Notes under the pieces: model-generated | What the model was told of the DNA's origin: nothing | Seen by the model: only the letters and a program-made list of their open reading frames with translations | The model's database searches: none | Made by a program: the position numbers and the translations under genes | DNA from: 1-14-2-50-31-20 sp964617555 | GTDB lineage: Bacteria; Bacteroidota; Ignavibacteria; Ignavibacteriales; Melioribacteraceae | NCBI GenBank assembly: GCA_964617555.1 | Contig: CAZTYP010000064.1 | Span: 1 to 44,894 of the forward strand | DNA: 44,894 nt | Direction of reading: 5' to 3' | Part shown: positions 1 through 8,088 of the stretch, one piece after another | How positions within the stretch are numbered: position 1 is the first letter of the stretch | Layout of the letters: each line of letters opens with the position of its first letter

Positions 1-462
1 GGGGTTGTGAGCTTCGTCTATAATTACATCAACAAATGTTGCTCCGGCCAACTCCTGATGAAGGCGTGTAGTTGTAAAATACATATTGCCCGGCACATAA
101 TCTCCTTGTTTAATAAGTATTTGCGAGATTATATGTTCTGCAGCTCTTCCTTGATGGGTCGGGACAAAATAGGGCATCCCGTAATATTTTTTTACATTAT
201 TCCACAAATAGTAAAAATTTTTACTTCCGGCATATGCTTCATCGCCAATCATCATTCCCGCCCATTGTTTGTCGCTCATTGCGTTTGTGCCGCTATCTGT
301 AAGCAGATCAATATAAACATCTTGCGATTTTAAGAGGAAAGTGTTGTAGCCGGCTTCTTTAATTGCTTTTTCGCGGTGTTCGCGTGTGGTAACTTTAATT
401 GGTTCAACAACCTTAATTTTGTAGGGTTCCGCCCAACTTCGTTTGATAACTTTCTTAGCCAT
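1..462 (-). CDS. Tyrosine phenol-lyase/tryptophanase family PLP lyase, N-terminal 154 residues (cut by window edge)
   Basis: Reading from the ATG at 462 towards the left edge gives 154 residues with no stop, so the gene continues outside the window. The protein matches the N-terminal part of the beta-eliminating lyases that cleave tyrosine or tryptophan to phenol or indole, pyruvate and ammonia. Visible family motifs are YIDLLTDSGTNAMSD (50-64), GDEAYAG (73-79) and PTHQGR (101-106), the last shaping the PLP phosphate site. At 127-133 it reads MYFTTTR. From memory, tyrosine phenol-lyases carry Thr here (Thr124 in Citrobacter) where tryptophanases carry Asp, so the sequence leans to the phenol-lyase side. 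The PLP lysine and the specificity arginine lie outside the window. An AAGGAG Shine-Dalgarno sits 5-6 bases before the ATG. The family is sure; the substrate is not, and automatic annotation may say tryptophanase. Confidence 0.85.
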   Translation of the reverse strand, partial: MAKKVIKRSWAEPYKIKVVEPIKVTTREHREKAIKEAGYNTFLLKSQDVYIDLLTDSGTNAMSDKQWAGMMIGDEAYAGSKNFYYLWNNVKKYYGMPYFVPTHQGRAAEHIISQILIKQGDYVPGNMYFTTTRLHQELAGATFVDVIIDEAHNP

Positions 463-561
463 AAGTACTCCTTTTTAATTATTCTATAATTATACCCAAG
501 AAAATTTCAATCCAAAGTCATCAATAAAAAGGGCTGACTTTATTTTTCAAGGAGTATGTTA

Positions 562-969
562 CTAATTCAGTTGAAAATCTTCATCATCAAAATCGTCTAA
601 TTCCTCCAACATATCATATTCCACTGTAACAACGGAACCGATACCGCCGCGCACATTGAATTTGGCGGTTATTTTCATGTAGCGAGGTTCAAGTGTTTTT
701 ATTAAATCGTTCATTATTTTATTTGTTACCGCTTCAAAAAACATTCCGTCGTTTCTGTAGGAGTTAAGATAAAGCTTATACGATTTCAATTCAACACACA
801 ATTTATCCGGAATATATTCCAAAACAATTGTTGCAAAATCGGGTTGACCTGTTTTAGGACAAAGGGAAGTAAACTCCGGTGCAGTATGTTCAATAACATA
901 ATCTCTTTCGGGATTAGGATTTGGGAAAACTTCCAAAATTTTTAATTTATCTTCTGTGTTGGTATTCAT
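562..969 (-). CDS. queF: NADPH-dependent preQ0 (7-cyano-7-deazaguanine) reductase QueF
   Basis: QueF reduces the nitrile of preQ0 to preQ1, the base later inserted into tRNA on the way to queuosine. It is the short, single-domain (type I) form of 135 residues. The catalytic cysteine is Cys37 in LCPKTGQPD, with the conserved Asp44 seven residues on, and the family motif ELKSYKLYLNSYRN follows, including the substrate-binding glutamate. A TTG 12 bases upstream is in frame (981), but it overlaps the Shine-Dalgarno GGAGG that sits five bases before the ATG at 969, so the ATG is the better start. The gene lies 15 bases after queC on the same strand and is surely co-transcribed. The acidic tail (EELDDFDDEDFQ) is slightly unusual. 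Confidence 0.93.
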   Translation of the reverse strand: MNTNTEDKLKILEVFPNPNPERDYVIEHTAPEFTSLCPKTGQPDFATIVLEYIPDKLCVELKSYKLYLNSYRNDGMFFEAVTNKIMNDLIKTLEPRYMKITAKFNVRGGIGSVVTVEYDMLEELDDFDDEDFQLN

Positions 970-984
970 TAAATCCTCCAATGG

Positions 985-1674
985 TTATAAATAATTCGGT
1001 CTTGTTTTATACGGAATGGGGTCTTCTATGCCGGCTTGTTGAAATCCGCGCAAGCGTAATGCACAGCTATCACAAAGGCCGCATGCTTCATCTTCGTTTT
1101 GGTAGCAAGACCATGTTAAATGAAGCGGGGCATTTAATTCCAGACCTTTTTCAATTATTTCATTTTTATTCATATGAATAATAGGTGTTTTTATTTCTAT
1201 TTTTGTTTCGGGTTTTGTTCCCAAATCTATTACTTTGTTAAAAGCATCAAAAAAATCGGGACGGCAATCGGGATAACCGGAAGAGTCTTCGAAGACGGCA
1301 CCTATAAAAACAGCCGAAGCACCTATTACTTCAGCCCAACTTACACAAGCAGTTAATATATTGGCATTGCGAAAGGGCACGTATGATGAAGGTATTTCTT
1401 CGCTTTCCAAATCGGCTTTTTTTATTTCCATGGTTTTATCGGTTAATGATGAGCCGCCAATTTTTGCAAGGTGATTAAAGTCAATAACAATGCGGTGTTT
1501 TGCCGAGTAGAAATCCGCAATATTGTTAAATGCTTGTAATTCGCGTGCTTGTGTTCTTTGTCCGTAATTAATATGGGCAAAAGCCAAATCATATTCTTCG
1601 TTTGCAATTGCCGCCGAAACGCAACTATCCAAACCTCCGCTAACGGCAACAACCGCAATTTTATTTTTATTCAT
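985..1674 (-). CDS. queC: 7-cyano-7-deazaguanine synthase QueC
   Basis: QueC converts 7-carboxy-7-deazaguanine to preQ0 using ATP and ammonia, one step before QueF. The 229-residue protein has the PP-loop ATP pyrophosphatase motif SGGLDS at 12-17 and the four zinc-binding cysteines at 190, 198, 201 and 204 (SC...CGLCDSC), all intact. FRNANILTA and DCRPDFFDAF are further family blocks. The length is normal. It forms a two-gene operon with queF; the other queuosine genes (queD, queE, tgt) are not in this window. The 163-base gap upstream (1675-1837) separates it from the minus-strand outer-membrane gene. I looked there for a preQ1 riboswitch and saw no recognisable one. Confidence 0.95.
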   Translation of the reverse strand: MNKNKIAVVAVSGGLDSCVSAAIANEEYDLAFAHINYGQRTQARELQAFNNIADFYSAKHRIVIDFNHLAKIGGSSLTDKTMEIKKADLESEEIPSSYVPFRNANILTACVSWAEVIGASAVFIGAVFEDSSGYPDCRPDFFDAFNKVIDLGTKPETKIEIKTPIIHMNKNEIIEKGLELNAPLHLTWSCYQNEDEACGLCDSCALRLRGFQQAGIEDPIPYKTRPNYL

Positions 1675-1837
1675 ATAATGTAAATATTATTGATTTTTAA
1701 CCTGGAAAAATAAGAAAAACTTTGGAAATGAAAAGAGGGGATATTTGAAAATTTTTCCATTATTCACAAAACACATTGGGGGATTTTATTGTTTATGACT
1801 AATAAAGTTAAGTTAATAATAAGGATATTAAGTGGTG

Positions 1838-3181
1838 TTAAAGTTTATATGAAAATCCGAATATAGCATCCAGTTGATTATAAACAACATTGCTTTCGTT
1901 TTTTTTATTCCAATCAAGTATGTTTAGTCTGTTATAGAAATTTCCGCTAAATCCGTATCCCAAGCCTAAAGTTATATTCATGTTTTTGAAAGTAAACATC
2001 CCTCCGGTTCGCAAATGAATAATATCCCAATTTGAAATGGCAAATCTGTTCTTGGAGTTGGGTACGTAAGATGATTGGTCGGAGGTAACACTTCCGTAAA
2101 AAATAAAATCGGGGTTTACTATATATTTTATTCCCAGCCCCATATTAATTACGGATTTAAGAGAATAGGTAGCGTTATAATTAACTTTTTTTCCGTTGGA
2201 TTGTGCATAAAACAAGGATGGCGACATAATGTTAAATTCTTTAACATCGTTAAACCATTCAAATGTTAAATAGAACGATGTGTTTTTCATATAGTATGCG
2301 GTTCCAAGTGCAATTGAAAAGGCGGAATTAAATTTTGTAGATAAATTTTCTTGATAATTACTTGCAAAAACTTCATTAAGTTCGGGAGAATCCAAATTAA
2401 AACCTGTGTTGGTAATGTTTAATGATGCGGAACCGTTGCCGAAGAGATTTACACTTGGGGTTGTAATGGTAATGCCCAACATTAAAGGAGATAAATCGAA
2501 AGTTGCACCGAACTTTACCAAACATCTTAAATTATAATAGGAGTAGTTCTCAAAAAGCACAGCTGTTTTATTTCTGTTTGTAGAGTCGCGTAATTGACCG
2601 ATTGCTTGATTTCTGACGGATTGGCTGCGATACGGGAAATAGATAGTTGCCCCGAATCCGATATTTTTGGAAATTTCATTCGACCATGAAATTCCGGCCC
2701 AATATTCAGATAAATTTTGGAGTGTTAAAATTTCTTCGGAAAGATAATTGTTTTTATTTTGTGAGTACGGTGTGGCATTCAGTCCTTCAGCTTCAAATGT
2801 AAAATTATAACGTGTGATGTAAGAAATAATTACCTGGTTGTTACCCAACCACTTTAAAGGGAGTCTAACGGCAAAAATACCGGGAGAACCGGTTACGGAA
2901 GAAGCTTGTAATTTTTGATTGGACCCAAAGGCATTTTCGAGTGAAATCATATATGCTTGTAATGAGTGTGTAGTAAGAATAAGCACGGTATCTTTTATGA
3001 AAGGAAGTGACCCGGGATTATAGTATGTTGCACTTAAATCGGAAATAGCGCCTACTACCGTACCGCCCAATAATTCACCATAAGTTCCGTACTGTTTAGT
3101 CCAGTATTGAGTATCCTGAGCTGCGGCATCGGAAGAACAAAAGAAGAAAAAAGTTGCTATTATTAAAAAGATATTTTTCAT
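1838..3181 (-). CDS. FadL/OmpP1-like outer-membrane beta-barrel protein
   Basis: A 447-residue protein with a Sec signal peptide (hydrophobic core about 4-17, likely cleaved after AAAQ near residue 22). The early segment GAISDLSATYYNPGSLPF resembles the N-terminal motif of FadL/OmpP1-type transporters, in which an N-terminal hatch precedes a 14-strand barrel that lets hydrophobic compounds through the outer membrane. The rest is a run of short amphipathic beta-strands with aromatic girdles and ends in FGFSYKL. It is the last gene of a minus-strand group of three envelope genes; the stop of the preceding gene direction is only 15 bases away (3182-3196), which suggests co-transcription. Transport of a hydrophobic substrate is family knowledge, and the substrate cannot be told. 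Confidence 0.7.
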   Translation of the reverse strand: MKNIFLIIATFFFFCSSDAAAQDTQYWTKQYGTYGELLGGTVVGAISDLSATYYNPGSLPFIKDTVLILTTHSLQAYMISLENAFGSNQKLQASSVTGSPGIFAVRLPLKWLGNNQVIISYITRYNFTFEAEGLNATPYSQNKNNYLSEEILTLQNLSEYWAGISWSNEISKNIGFGATIYFPYRSQSVRNQAIGQLRDSTNRNKTAVLFENYSYYNLRCLVKFGATFDLSPLMLGITITTPSVNLFGNGSASLNITNTGFNLDSPELNEVFASNYQENLSTKFNSAFSIALGTAYYMKNTSFYLTFEWFNDVKEFNIMSPSLFYAQSNGKKVNYNATYSLKSVINMGLGIKYIVNPDFIFYGSVTSDQSSYVPNSKNRFAISNWDIIHLRTGGMFTFKNMNITLGLGYGFSGNFYNRLNILDWNKKNESNVVYNQLDAIFGFSYKL

Positions 3182-3196
3182 TTACCAAAAATAAAA

Positions 3197-3766
3197 TTAA
3201 AAACCAATACCGACACCGACGCTAATCCATGGGTCGCTTGCATTGTACGGAGAATTTTTATCTTGTATTACATCCCATAAAGCCTGAACGTATGCCCATG
3301 AGTTTCTTCCGATTTGTTTTGAGAACCCGCCGCCCAGCAATAAGAACGGTACCCACTCTCTTTCGCTTTCATAAGTTCTGTTTGGGAAATCGGTACTGTA
3401 TTTGTAACTGTAATAAGCAAATTCAGCATGAAGATAAAAGAGCGGAATAATTCTAAATCTGGTAAAGAACGACCCGCCGAAATTATTATAGGTTGAACTA
3501 TATTGAGAACGGCTGTCATTAATATATTCATACATTAATTTTACTCCGGCGGAAAATTTTGGTGTAATTTTATAAGCCGCCATCGGTTCAAAACTTATTC
3601 TGAAATAATCTCCCCAGAAATTGAATCCTACCCCGCCGCCATAGTAAATTTTAGATGAAAGAGATTTTTGCGGGGAAGATGTTACGGCAATACTTTTGGT
3701 GGAATCTTGTTGCCCGTTAACGGCAACAAACGAAAACAAAATAAAAATTATAAAATATTTTTTCAT
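3197..3766 (-). CDS. Small outer-membrane beta-barrel protein, function unknown
   Basis: A 189-residue protein with a signal peptide (MKKYFIIFILFSFVAVNGQ, cleavage near 19) followed by a Ser/Lys-rich linker and alternating hydrophobic strands rich in Tyr, Phe and Gly. Such a size and pattern fit an eight-stranded OmpA/OmpX-like barrel (outer membrane protein beta-barrel domain). The C-terminus ends VGVGIGF with a terminal Phe, the usual barrel-assembly (BAM) recognition feature. It lies 15 bases upstream of the FadL-like gene and 77 bases downstream of a secreted anchored protein, all on the minus strand. No enzymatic motif was seen. The barrel call is reasonable; a specific role cannot be given. 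Confidence 0.65.
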   Translation of the reverse strand: MKKYFIIFILFSFVAVNGQQDSTKSIAVTSSPQKSLSSKIYYGGGVGFNFWGDYFRISFEPMAAYKITPKFSAGVKLMYEYINDSRSQYSSTYNNFGGSFFTRFRIIPLFYLHAEFAYYSYKYSTDFPNRTYESEREWVPFLLLGGGFSKQIGRNSWAYVQALWDVIQDKNSPYNASDPWISVGVGIGF

Positions 3767-3843
3767 AATGAACTCACTAATTAATTATACAGTTCAAACT
3801 ATTTACCATTGTTAATATAGTCAATAGTAATTAATTTATTAAG

Positions 3844-4434
3844 CTATTTACTTCTAACAGAGAAAAATAAAATTGCCGTTACAACAACTGTTGTAATTGC
3901 AATTACGGGTTCTATAATACCGGATAAGAATGGAGGTGACGGCTTTTCCCCTTTTGTAAAAGGGATTGAATCGGTTTCAACAAAAGTTGTTTTGTCGAAG
4001 GGGATAGAGTCAGTAACGGAATAACTGAATTTATCGGCTGAATAGAAACGGTTTTGATTTGTTATCGTAAACTCTCCCGATAAAACAAGTTTTCGTTTTA
4101 AAATATATTCTCCGAAAATACCGTTTCGTAGCACTTCAGGGTAAATAACGCCTGCATTTATTAAGGAATAATTAATTGTTTCCGCGGCGGTTGAATCGGA
4201 TTTTATTTGAAGACCTGTCTTTACCAAAGAAATTAAAATTTGCTGTTCTAATGCTTTGTACTCGGCAGGAAGATTAGTTGTTAAAACATAATTAGTATTT
4301 TTATCCGCAAAGTTTTCCGCAATTAAAATTGCGGAGCTGTCAATTAAACTATTGAATATTTCAAGATTGCTTTTAAGTTGAGCAAATAAAGAAGAATAAA
4401 ATAAAACGCTTAATATGAGTATTTTTTTTTTCAT
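3844..4434 (-). CDS. Secreted protein with C-terminal membrane anchor, unknown function
   Basis: A 196-residue protein that I do not recognise. It begins with a signal peptide (MKKKILILSVLFYSSLFAQ), continues as a soluble domain of about 145 residues with mixed alpha/beta character, has a short linker containing a repeated phrase (DSIPFDKTTFVE then DSIPFTKGEKPSP), and ends with a single hydrophobic segment of about 17 residues (VIAITTVVVTAILFFSV) plus RSK. This bitopic topology puts the main domain in the periplasm, with the anchor in the inner membrane and a basic cytoplasmic tail. It heads the minus-strand envelope group, and its promoter should be in the divergent region 4435-4688. Its link to the two barrels downstream is positional only. 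Confidence 0.6.
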   Translation of the reverse strand: MKKKILILSVLFYSSLFAQLKSNLEIFNSLIDSSAILIAENFADKNTNYVLTTNLPAEYKALEQQILISLVKTGLQIKSDSTAAETINYSLINAGVIYPEVLRNGIFGEYILKRKLVLSGEFTITNQNRFYSADKFSYSVTDSIPFDKTTFVETDSIPFTKGEKPSPPFLSGIIEPVIAITTVVVTAILFFSVRSK

Positions 4435-4688
4435 ATCCGCAAAATTTTTTTGCTGTTAAGATTGTCGGAAAAGTTATTGAGTTAATTTTTAATTCTGAAT
4501 TTACAAAATTCTTTACTCAATAAGCAAAAACCCTTTTCTTCAATAATTTTATTATAATTCTCTTTAACAGGTCTTGTATATTCCTTATTTTTCACTTGTC
4601 CTTAAAGAAAAACTTTTACTTATTTGTAATAAAAAAGGATAATGTTTTTTTCTTAATTTTTTAATTTGTATTTGACATTAAGGTTGTT
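4435..4688. promoter_or_regulatory. Divergent intergenic region between envelope gene group and PorQ-like gene
   Basis: These 254 bases separate two gene starts that point away from each other, so they must hold promoters for both directions. The sequence is strongly AT-rich with several T runs. A TTGACA-like hexamer lies just before the plus-strand start (about 4674), too close to the ATG to act as a normal -35 box, so I do not assign exact promoter elements. No ORF or RNA gene is visible. Confidence 0.45.
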
Positions 4689-5612
4689 ATGAAAAAAATT
4701 AGAACAACAATATATCTTCTCTTTCTTACGGTTTCCGTTTTTTACGGACAAAATAATGCATTCGATTTTTTACGACTGGATTCGAGTCCGCGTGCTTCTG
4801 CGTTAGGAGGAGCTTATATTGCAGAAACAGCCGATCCGAATGTGATTTTTTACAATCCTGCCGGAATTGTTAATACAAAAAATATTCCGGTTTCATTTTC
4901 TTATTTAAAACATATAGCCGGAATTAATTCTTTTTCTCTTTCATCCGCATTCGATTTTATGGATTTAGGGAAATTTGCAACGGCAATACAGTATATTAAT
5001 TACGGTAGTTTTGATGAACGAGATGCAGCCGGTACAAAATTGGGAACTTTTTCTGCAGGAGATTTCGCTTTTACCTTGGCATACGGAAATAATGTAAATA
5101 ACAGGCTTTTTTACGGTGGGGGTATAAAATTTGTTTATTCCGGTATTGCGGATGTTTATTCCATGGGGATACTCGGTGATTTCGGTTTGCAATATATTAT
5201 TCCCGAAAGTAATTGGAAATTCGGGCTTTCGTTATTAAATATGGGCAGGCAAATATCGTATTACGGAACGGTTAATGAAGAGATGCCTTTTTCCGTTCAA
5301 TTGGGGTTTTCAAAAAAGCTTGCACACACACCACTTCAAATTTTCTTTGCGTTTACTCGTCTTAATGACGAAGACAGATTTAAATATATTAATGCCGGGG
5401 CGGAAATTACTTTAAGTAAAATTATTCAACTTCGTGTTGGGTATGATAACAAAAAGCGTGAAGAGTTTAAAGTTGCATCTTCGGCCGGGCTTGGCGGATT
5501 TAGTTTTGGGCTTGGCATAGCTGTTAGAAAATATCATATTGATTATGCCTTTAATTCGATGGGGTCCATAGGGGCAATGCATCGGATAGGAATAACAACA
5601 TCATTTAAGTAA
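4689..5612 (+). CDS. PorQ-like (PorV/PorQ family) type IX secretion system outer-membrane protein
   Basis: A 307-residue protein with a signal peptide (cleavage near YGQ, residue 21) and a FadL-like barrel. The block RLDSSPRASALGGAYIAETADPNVIFYNPAGI is spread over residues 30-61 and is typical of PorV/PorQ proteins, as is the later pattern NYGSFDERDAAGTKLG...FSAGDFAF...YGGGIKFVYS, which resembles PorQ in particular. In Bacteroidota these proteins sit in the outer membrane and assist the attachment step of type IX secretion, where PorU and PorV act on cargo. No other type IX gene is in the window, and Ignavibacteria carry several PorV/PorQ paralogues, so a strict PorQ assignment is not certain. 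It is monocistronic here and converges with the TPR gene, leaving 10 bases between the stops. Confidence 0.72.
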   Translation: MKKIRTTIYLLFLTVSVFYGQNNAFDFLRLDSSPRASALGGAYIAETADPNVIFYNPAGIVNTKNIPVSFSYLKHIAGINSFSLSSAFDFMDLGKFATAIQYINYGSFDERDAAGTKLGTFSAGDFAFTLAYGNNVNNRLFYGGGIKFVYSGIADVYSMGILGDFGLQYIIPESNWKFGLSLLNMGRQISYYGTVNEEMPFSVQLGFSKKLAHTPLQIFFAFTRLNDEDRFKYINAGAEITLSKIIQLRVGYDNKKREEFKVASSAGLGGFSFGLGIAVRKYHIDYAFNSMGSIGAMHRIGITTSFK

Positions 5613-5622
5613 TTTAACTAAA

Positions 5623-6768
5623 TTATCTTTTCTTTTGTCGTTTATAAGGCTTTTCAATATATTGCTCGGCTTTATCATAGGACCCTTTATATTCATTGAT
5701 ATCAAGAACTTCTTCGTAATAATTTATTGCTTTTTCATGTTCCCCTTTTGTATCGTTAATTTTGCCCAAGTATAATAAGGCGTTTACCCAAAAACCGCTT
5801 TCTTCGTCTTTATCAACTTCTTGGGAGAGGGCAACGCAATTATTAAAATGATTTTCGGCTAAGTCTAAACTGTCATTGTTCCAATAATAAACCCCAACAT
5901 AATATTCAGCTTCCCTTTTTACTCTTTTGGTATAACCGGTGTAACCCAAATTATATTTATTTATTATGTCGGAAAATATTTTAAAAGCTTCGTCGTAGTT
6001 GTTTAACTTAACGTTTATTCTGCCTCTGTATCCTTCAAACCGTGGATTGTCAGGGAACTCGTTGTTAAGTGTTTTTGCATACTCTAAAGCTTTCCAAGGA
6101 TTATTTTCAAACGAATAGTAAGATGACATTAGAAAATAAAGAGCTTCGTATTTTGCATATTTTCCGTGTTTGCTAACATACTCAAGTTGTTCCAAGCCTT
6201 TCTTTTTATCTCCTTTAGGGAAAAATACCATTAAAGGTTTTACAAAAGGGAATGCTTCGGGAATTTTTTCCGCAAAATAATTATAAATTCCAAAGCCGAG
6301 AATTACATCAACATTTGTGGAATCCAATTCGTATGCTTTAAATACCAACGGCAAAGCGTCTTTTCCGTCCGCCGCCGCATCAAACCAATTATATCTTAAC
6401 GTGGAAAGACGTCCTCTATATCCTAATGCACCGCCTTTAAAAAACATAGCATCAACATTGTCGGGGTTTCTATCCAGAATATCGTCGCACATATCAATAA
6501 CATTATCTAATTTATCTCGTAATAAATCATCAAATGTTTCGCTTTTTAAATCAAGTAAAACTCTCCACCAAACAATCATTGCATCAAAAAATTTCCCCGC
6601 TGGATGTTCCGGAAATTTTTGTCGAACAATTGCAAAAGTGTTTTCGGCATCTTCAAACTGTATAGAGTAAATTTGGTGAATGCCGGCTGTAATAAGTGAA
6701 TCCATATAGCTGTTTTGTGCAGCTAAAGTAGTAAATGATAATAAAATAACACTAAAAATTTTTTTCAT
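5623..6768 (-). CDS. Secreted tetratricopeptide-repeat protein
   Basis: A 381-residue protein with a short signal peptide (MKKIFSVILLSFTTLAAQ). The mature part is helical throughout. Canonical TPR units are clear near the N-terminus (around FEDAENTFAIVRQKFPEHP), in the middle (NNPWKALEYAKTLNNEFPDNP, NNYDEAFKIFSDIINKY) and at the C-terminus (GEHEKAINYYEEVL). Between them is a well-formed conserved-looking block, MIVWWRVLLDLKSETFDD through MFFKGGALGYRGRL, which is not a plain TPR and may be the functional surface. TPR proteins bind other proteins; a periplasmic site is inferred from the signal peptide. It ends in a basic tail (KPYKRQKKR). Neighbours give no functional clue. Confidence 0.75.
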   Translation of the reverse strand: MKKIFSVILLSFTTLAAQNSYMDSLITAGIHQIYSIQFEDAENTFAIVRQKFPEHPAGKFFDAMIVWWRVLLDLKSETFDDLLRDKLDNVIDMCDDILDRNPDNVDAMFFKGGALGYRGRLSTLRYNWFDAAADGKDALPLVFKAYELDSTNVDVILGFGIYNYFAEKIPEAFPFVKPLMVFFPKGDKKKGLEQLEYVSKHGKYAKYEALYFLMSSYYSFENNPWKALEYAKTLNNEFPDNPRFEGYRGRINVKLNNYDEAFKIFSDIINKYNLGYTGYTKRVKREAEYYVGVYYWNNDSLDLAENHFNNCVALSQEVDKDEESGFWVNALLYLGKINDTKGEHEKAINYYEEVLDINEYKGSYDKAEQYIEKPYKRQKKR

Positions 6769-7234
6769 AACAAAACTACAACAATATCTGTTAAATTAGA
6801 TTCTAATATATAAAATTAAAAAAAGGAATGATGTTGAAAATATCAGCCTATTGTTATTTTGAATTACATCGTAGGAAAACAGACGGTTAATATAGTGTAT
6901 ATGAGGTAATACAATTTACTGACGGCAAATGAGAAGAGGTAATAAAAGAAAGGGTAACACGAATTGAAAAATCTTCTGAGAAAAACGATATGAAAGAATT
7001 AATATAATTTAAAAGCAGAATAAAAATGTAATAAGAAGTAAGTTCCCAATTTTATAGTATTGTAAAAGAAACAATTATTCAAATTTAAAAACTTGTTAGT
7101 TTAAGAGGAGCGTTTTTCTTTGAGGATAATAAATTTTTTATAGTTCTGTTTCTGTTTTAGACAGCGATAATTTGATAAGATTATTACAATTCTCTTTCTT
7201 ATTTTATACATTATAATAAAAATTGGAATTACAG
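6769..7234. other. 466-base divergent intergenic region, no gene found
   Basis: This is the longest non-coding gap of the window. It lies between two genes transcribed away from each other and must include both promoters. It is AT-rich, with purine-rich plus-strand stretches (about 6930-7050), and reading frames are closed by frequent stops; the longest start-stop frames are a dozen codons. I found no tRNA, no terminator-type hairpin and no repeat shared with other gaps of the window. A small RNA cannot be excluded by eye. Confidence 0.5.
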
Positions 7235-8074
7235 ATGACGGAATTTAATCCTGTTACGGAAGATTTATCGGATGATAACTTAAATTATCCGCAAAAAATA
7301 GAACCTGTTATAATTAAAAGCGAAAACCAAAAATTACTCGGTACGTTTTTTCGTGCAGCCGGTAAAGAAAAAAAGACGCTTGCAATTATTTTACACGGAT
7401 TTCCGGGAAACGAAAATAATTTTGATATTGCTCATGCGGTTTCGCGTTCGGGACGCAATGCGGTGGTTTTTCATTATCGGGGTTCATGGGGAAGTGGCGG
7501 CGAGTTCTCGTTTTTAAACTCTTTGAACGACCTTTATACGGTAATTGAATTTTTCGGTAATGAAAAAACAGCGGAACAGTTTGGAATTGAAAAAAATGAA
7601 ATCGTGTTAATCGGGCATAGTATGGGAGGAATGCTTGCATTGCTTGCTTCAATAAAATATGAGCAAATAAAAAAAATAGCTTTCCTTGCGGGTTTTAATT
7701 TCGGGGGATTTGCGGAATATCTTTTAGCCCATCCTGAATTTATTGAAGAAACAACCAAGGGGCTTGTAATGGGAAGTGAATTTCTGAATGGAGCAAATCC
7801 TAAAACCTTATTTAAGGAAATGTTACGTTATAAAAACGACTGGAATCTTTTAAAACGAGCAAACGAATTAAAAGATAAAAACATTTTTTTGGTTGCAGCG
7901 GAATATGATACGGTTGCACCTCCCGAATTGCATCATAATCCTTTGGTTGCGGTTTTTACGGAGCTTGGAATTTCTTTTAAAAGCATAATATTAACAAGCG
8001 GACATTCTTTTACTTCCAAAAGGATTGCACTTACAACGGAATTAATAAAATGGATTGAAAAAAACGCTAATTAA
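7235..8074 (+). CDS. Alpha/beta hydrolase (serine esterase/peptidase-like)
   Basis: A cytoplasmic alpha/beta-hydrolase of 279 residues from the ATG at 7235; a TTG four codons earlier is in frame but less likely. The oxyanion-hole segment LHGFPGNENN is followed by the nucleophile elbow GHSMGG with Ser129. The likely rest of the triad is Asp225 (AAEYDTVAPP) and His257 (TSGHSF), in the usual order and spacing. HYRGSWGSGGEFS resembles the loop seen in dienelactone hydrolase and acyl-peptidase relatives. No signal peptide is present. It precedes the PLP decarboxylase gene by 14 bases, so both probably share one transcript, but the substrate remains open. Fold and triad are secure. Confidence 0.85.
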   Translation: MTEFNPVTEDLSDDNLNYPQKIEPVIIKSENQKLLGTFFRAAGKEKKTLAIILHGFPGNENNFDIAHAVSRSGRNAVVFHYRGSWGSGGEFSFLNSLNDLYTVIEFFGNEKTAEQFGIEKNEIVLIGHSMGGMLALLASIKYEQIKKIAFLAGFNFGGFAEYLLAHPEFIEETTKGLVMGSEFLNGANPKTLFKEMLRYKNDWNLLKRANELKDKNIFLVAAEYDTVAPPELHHNPLVAVFTELGISFKSIILTSGHSFTSKRIALTTELIKWIEKNAN

Positions 8075-8088
8075 AATTCGGGAAAAAT

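Noticed and set aside
970..981. TTG start for queF four codons upstream of the ATG
   Set aside because: The TTG overlaps the GGAGG ribosome site that serves the ATG at 969, and the extra residues are not part of the family.
1675..1837. preQ1 riboswitch upstream of queC-queF
   Set aside because: No aptamer-like hairpin with the A-rich tail was found; the gap is AT-rich with no clear structure.
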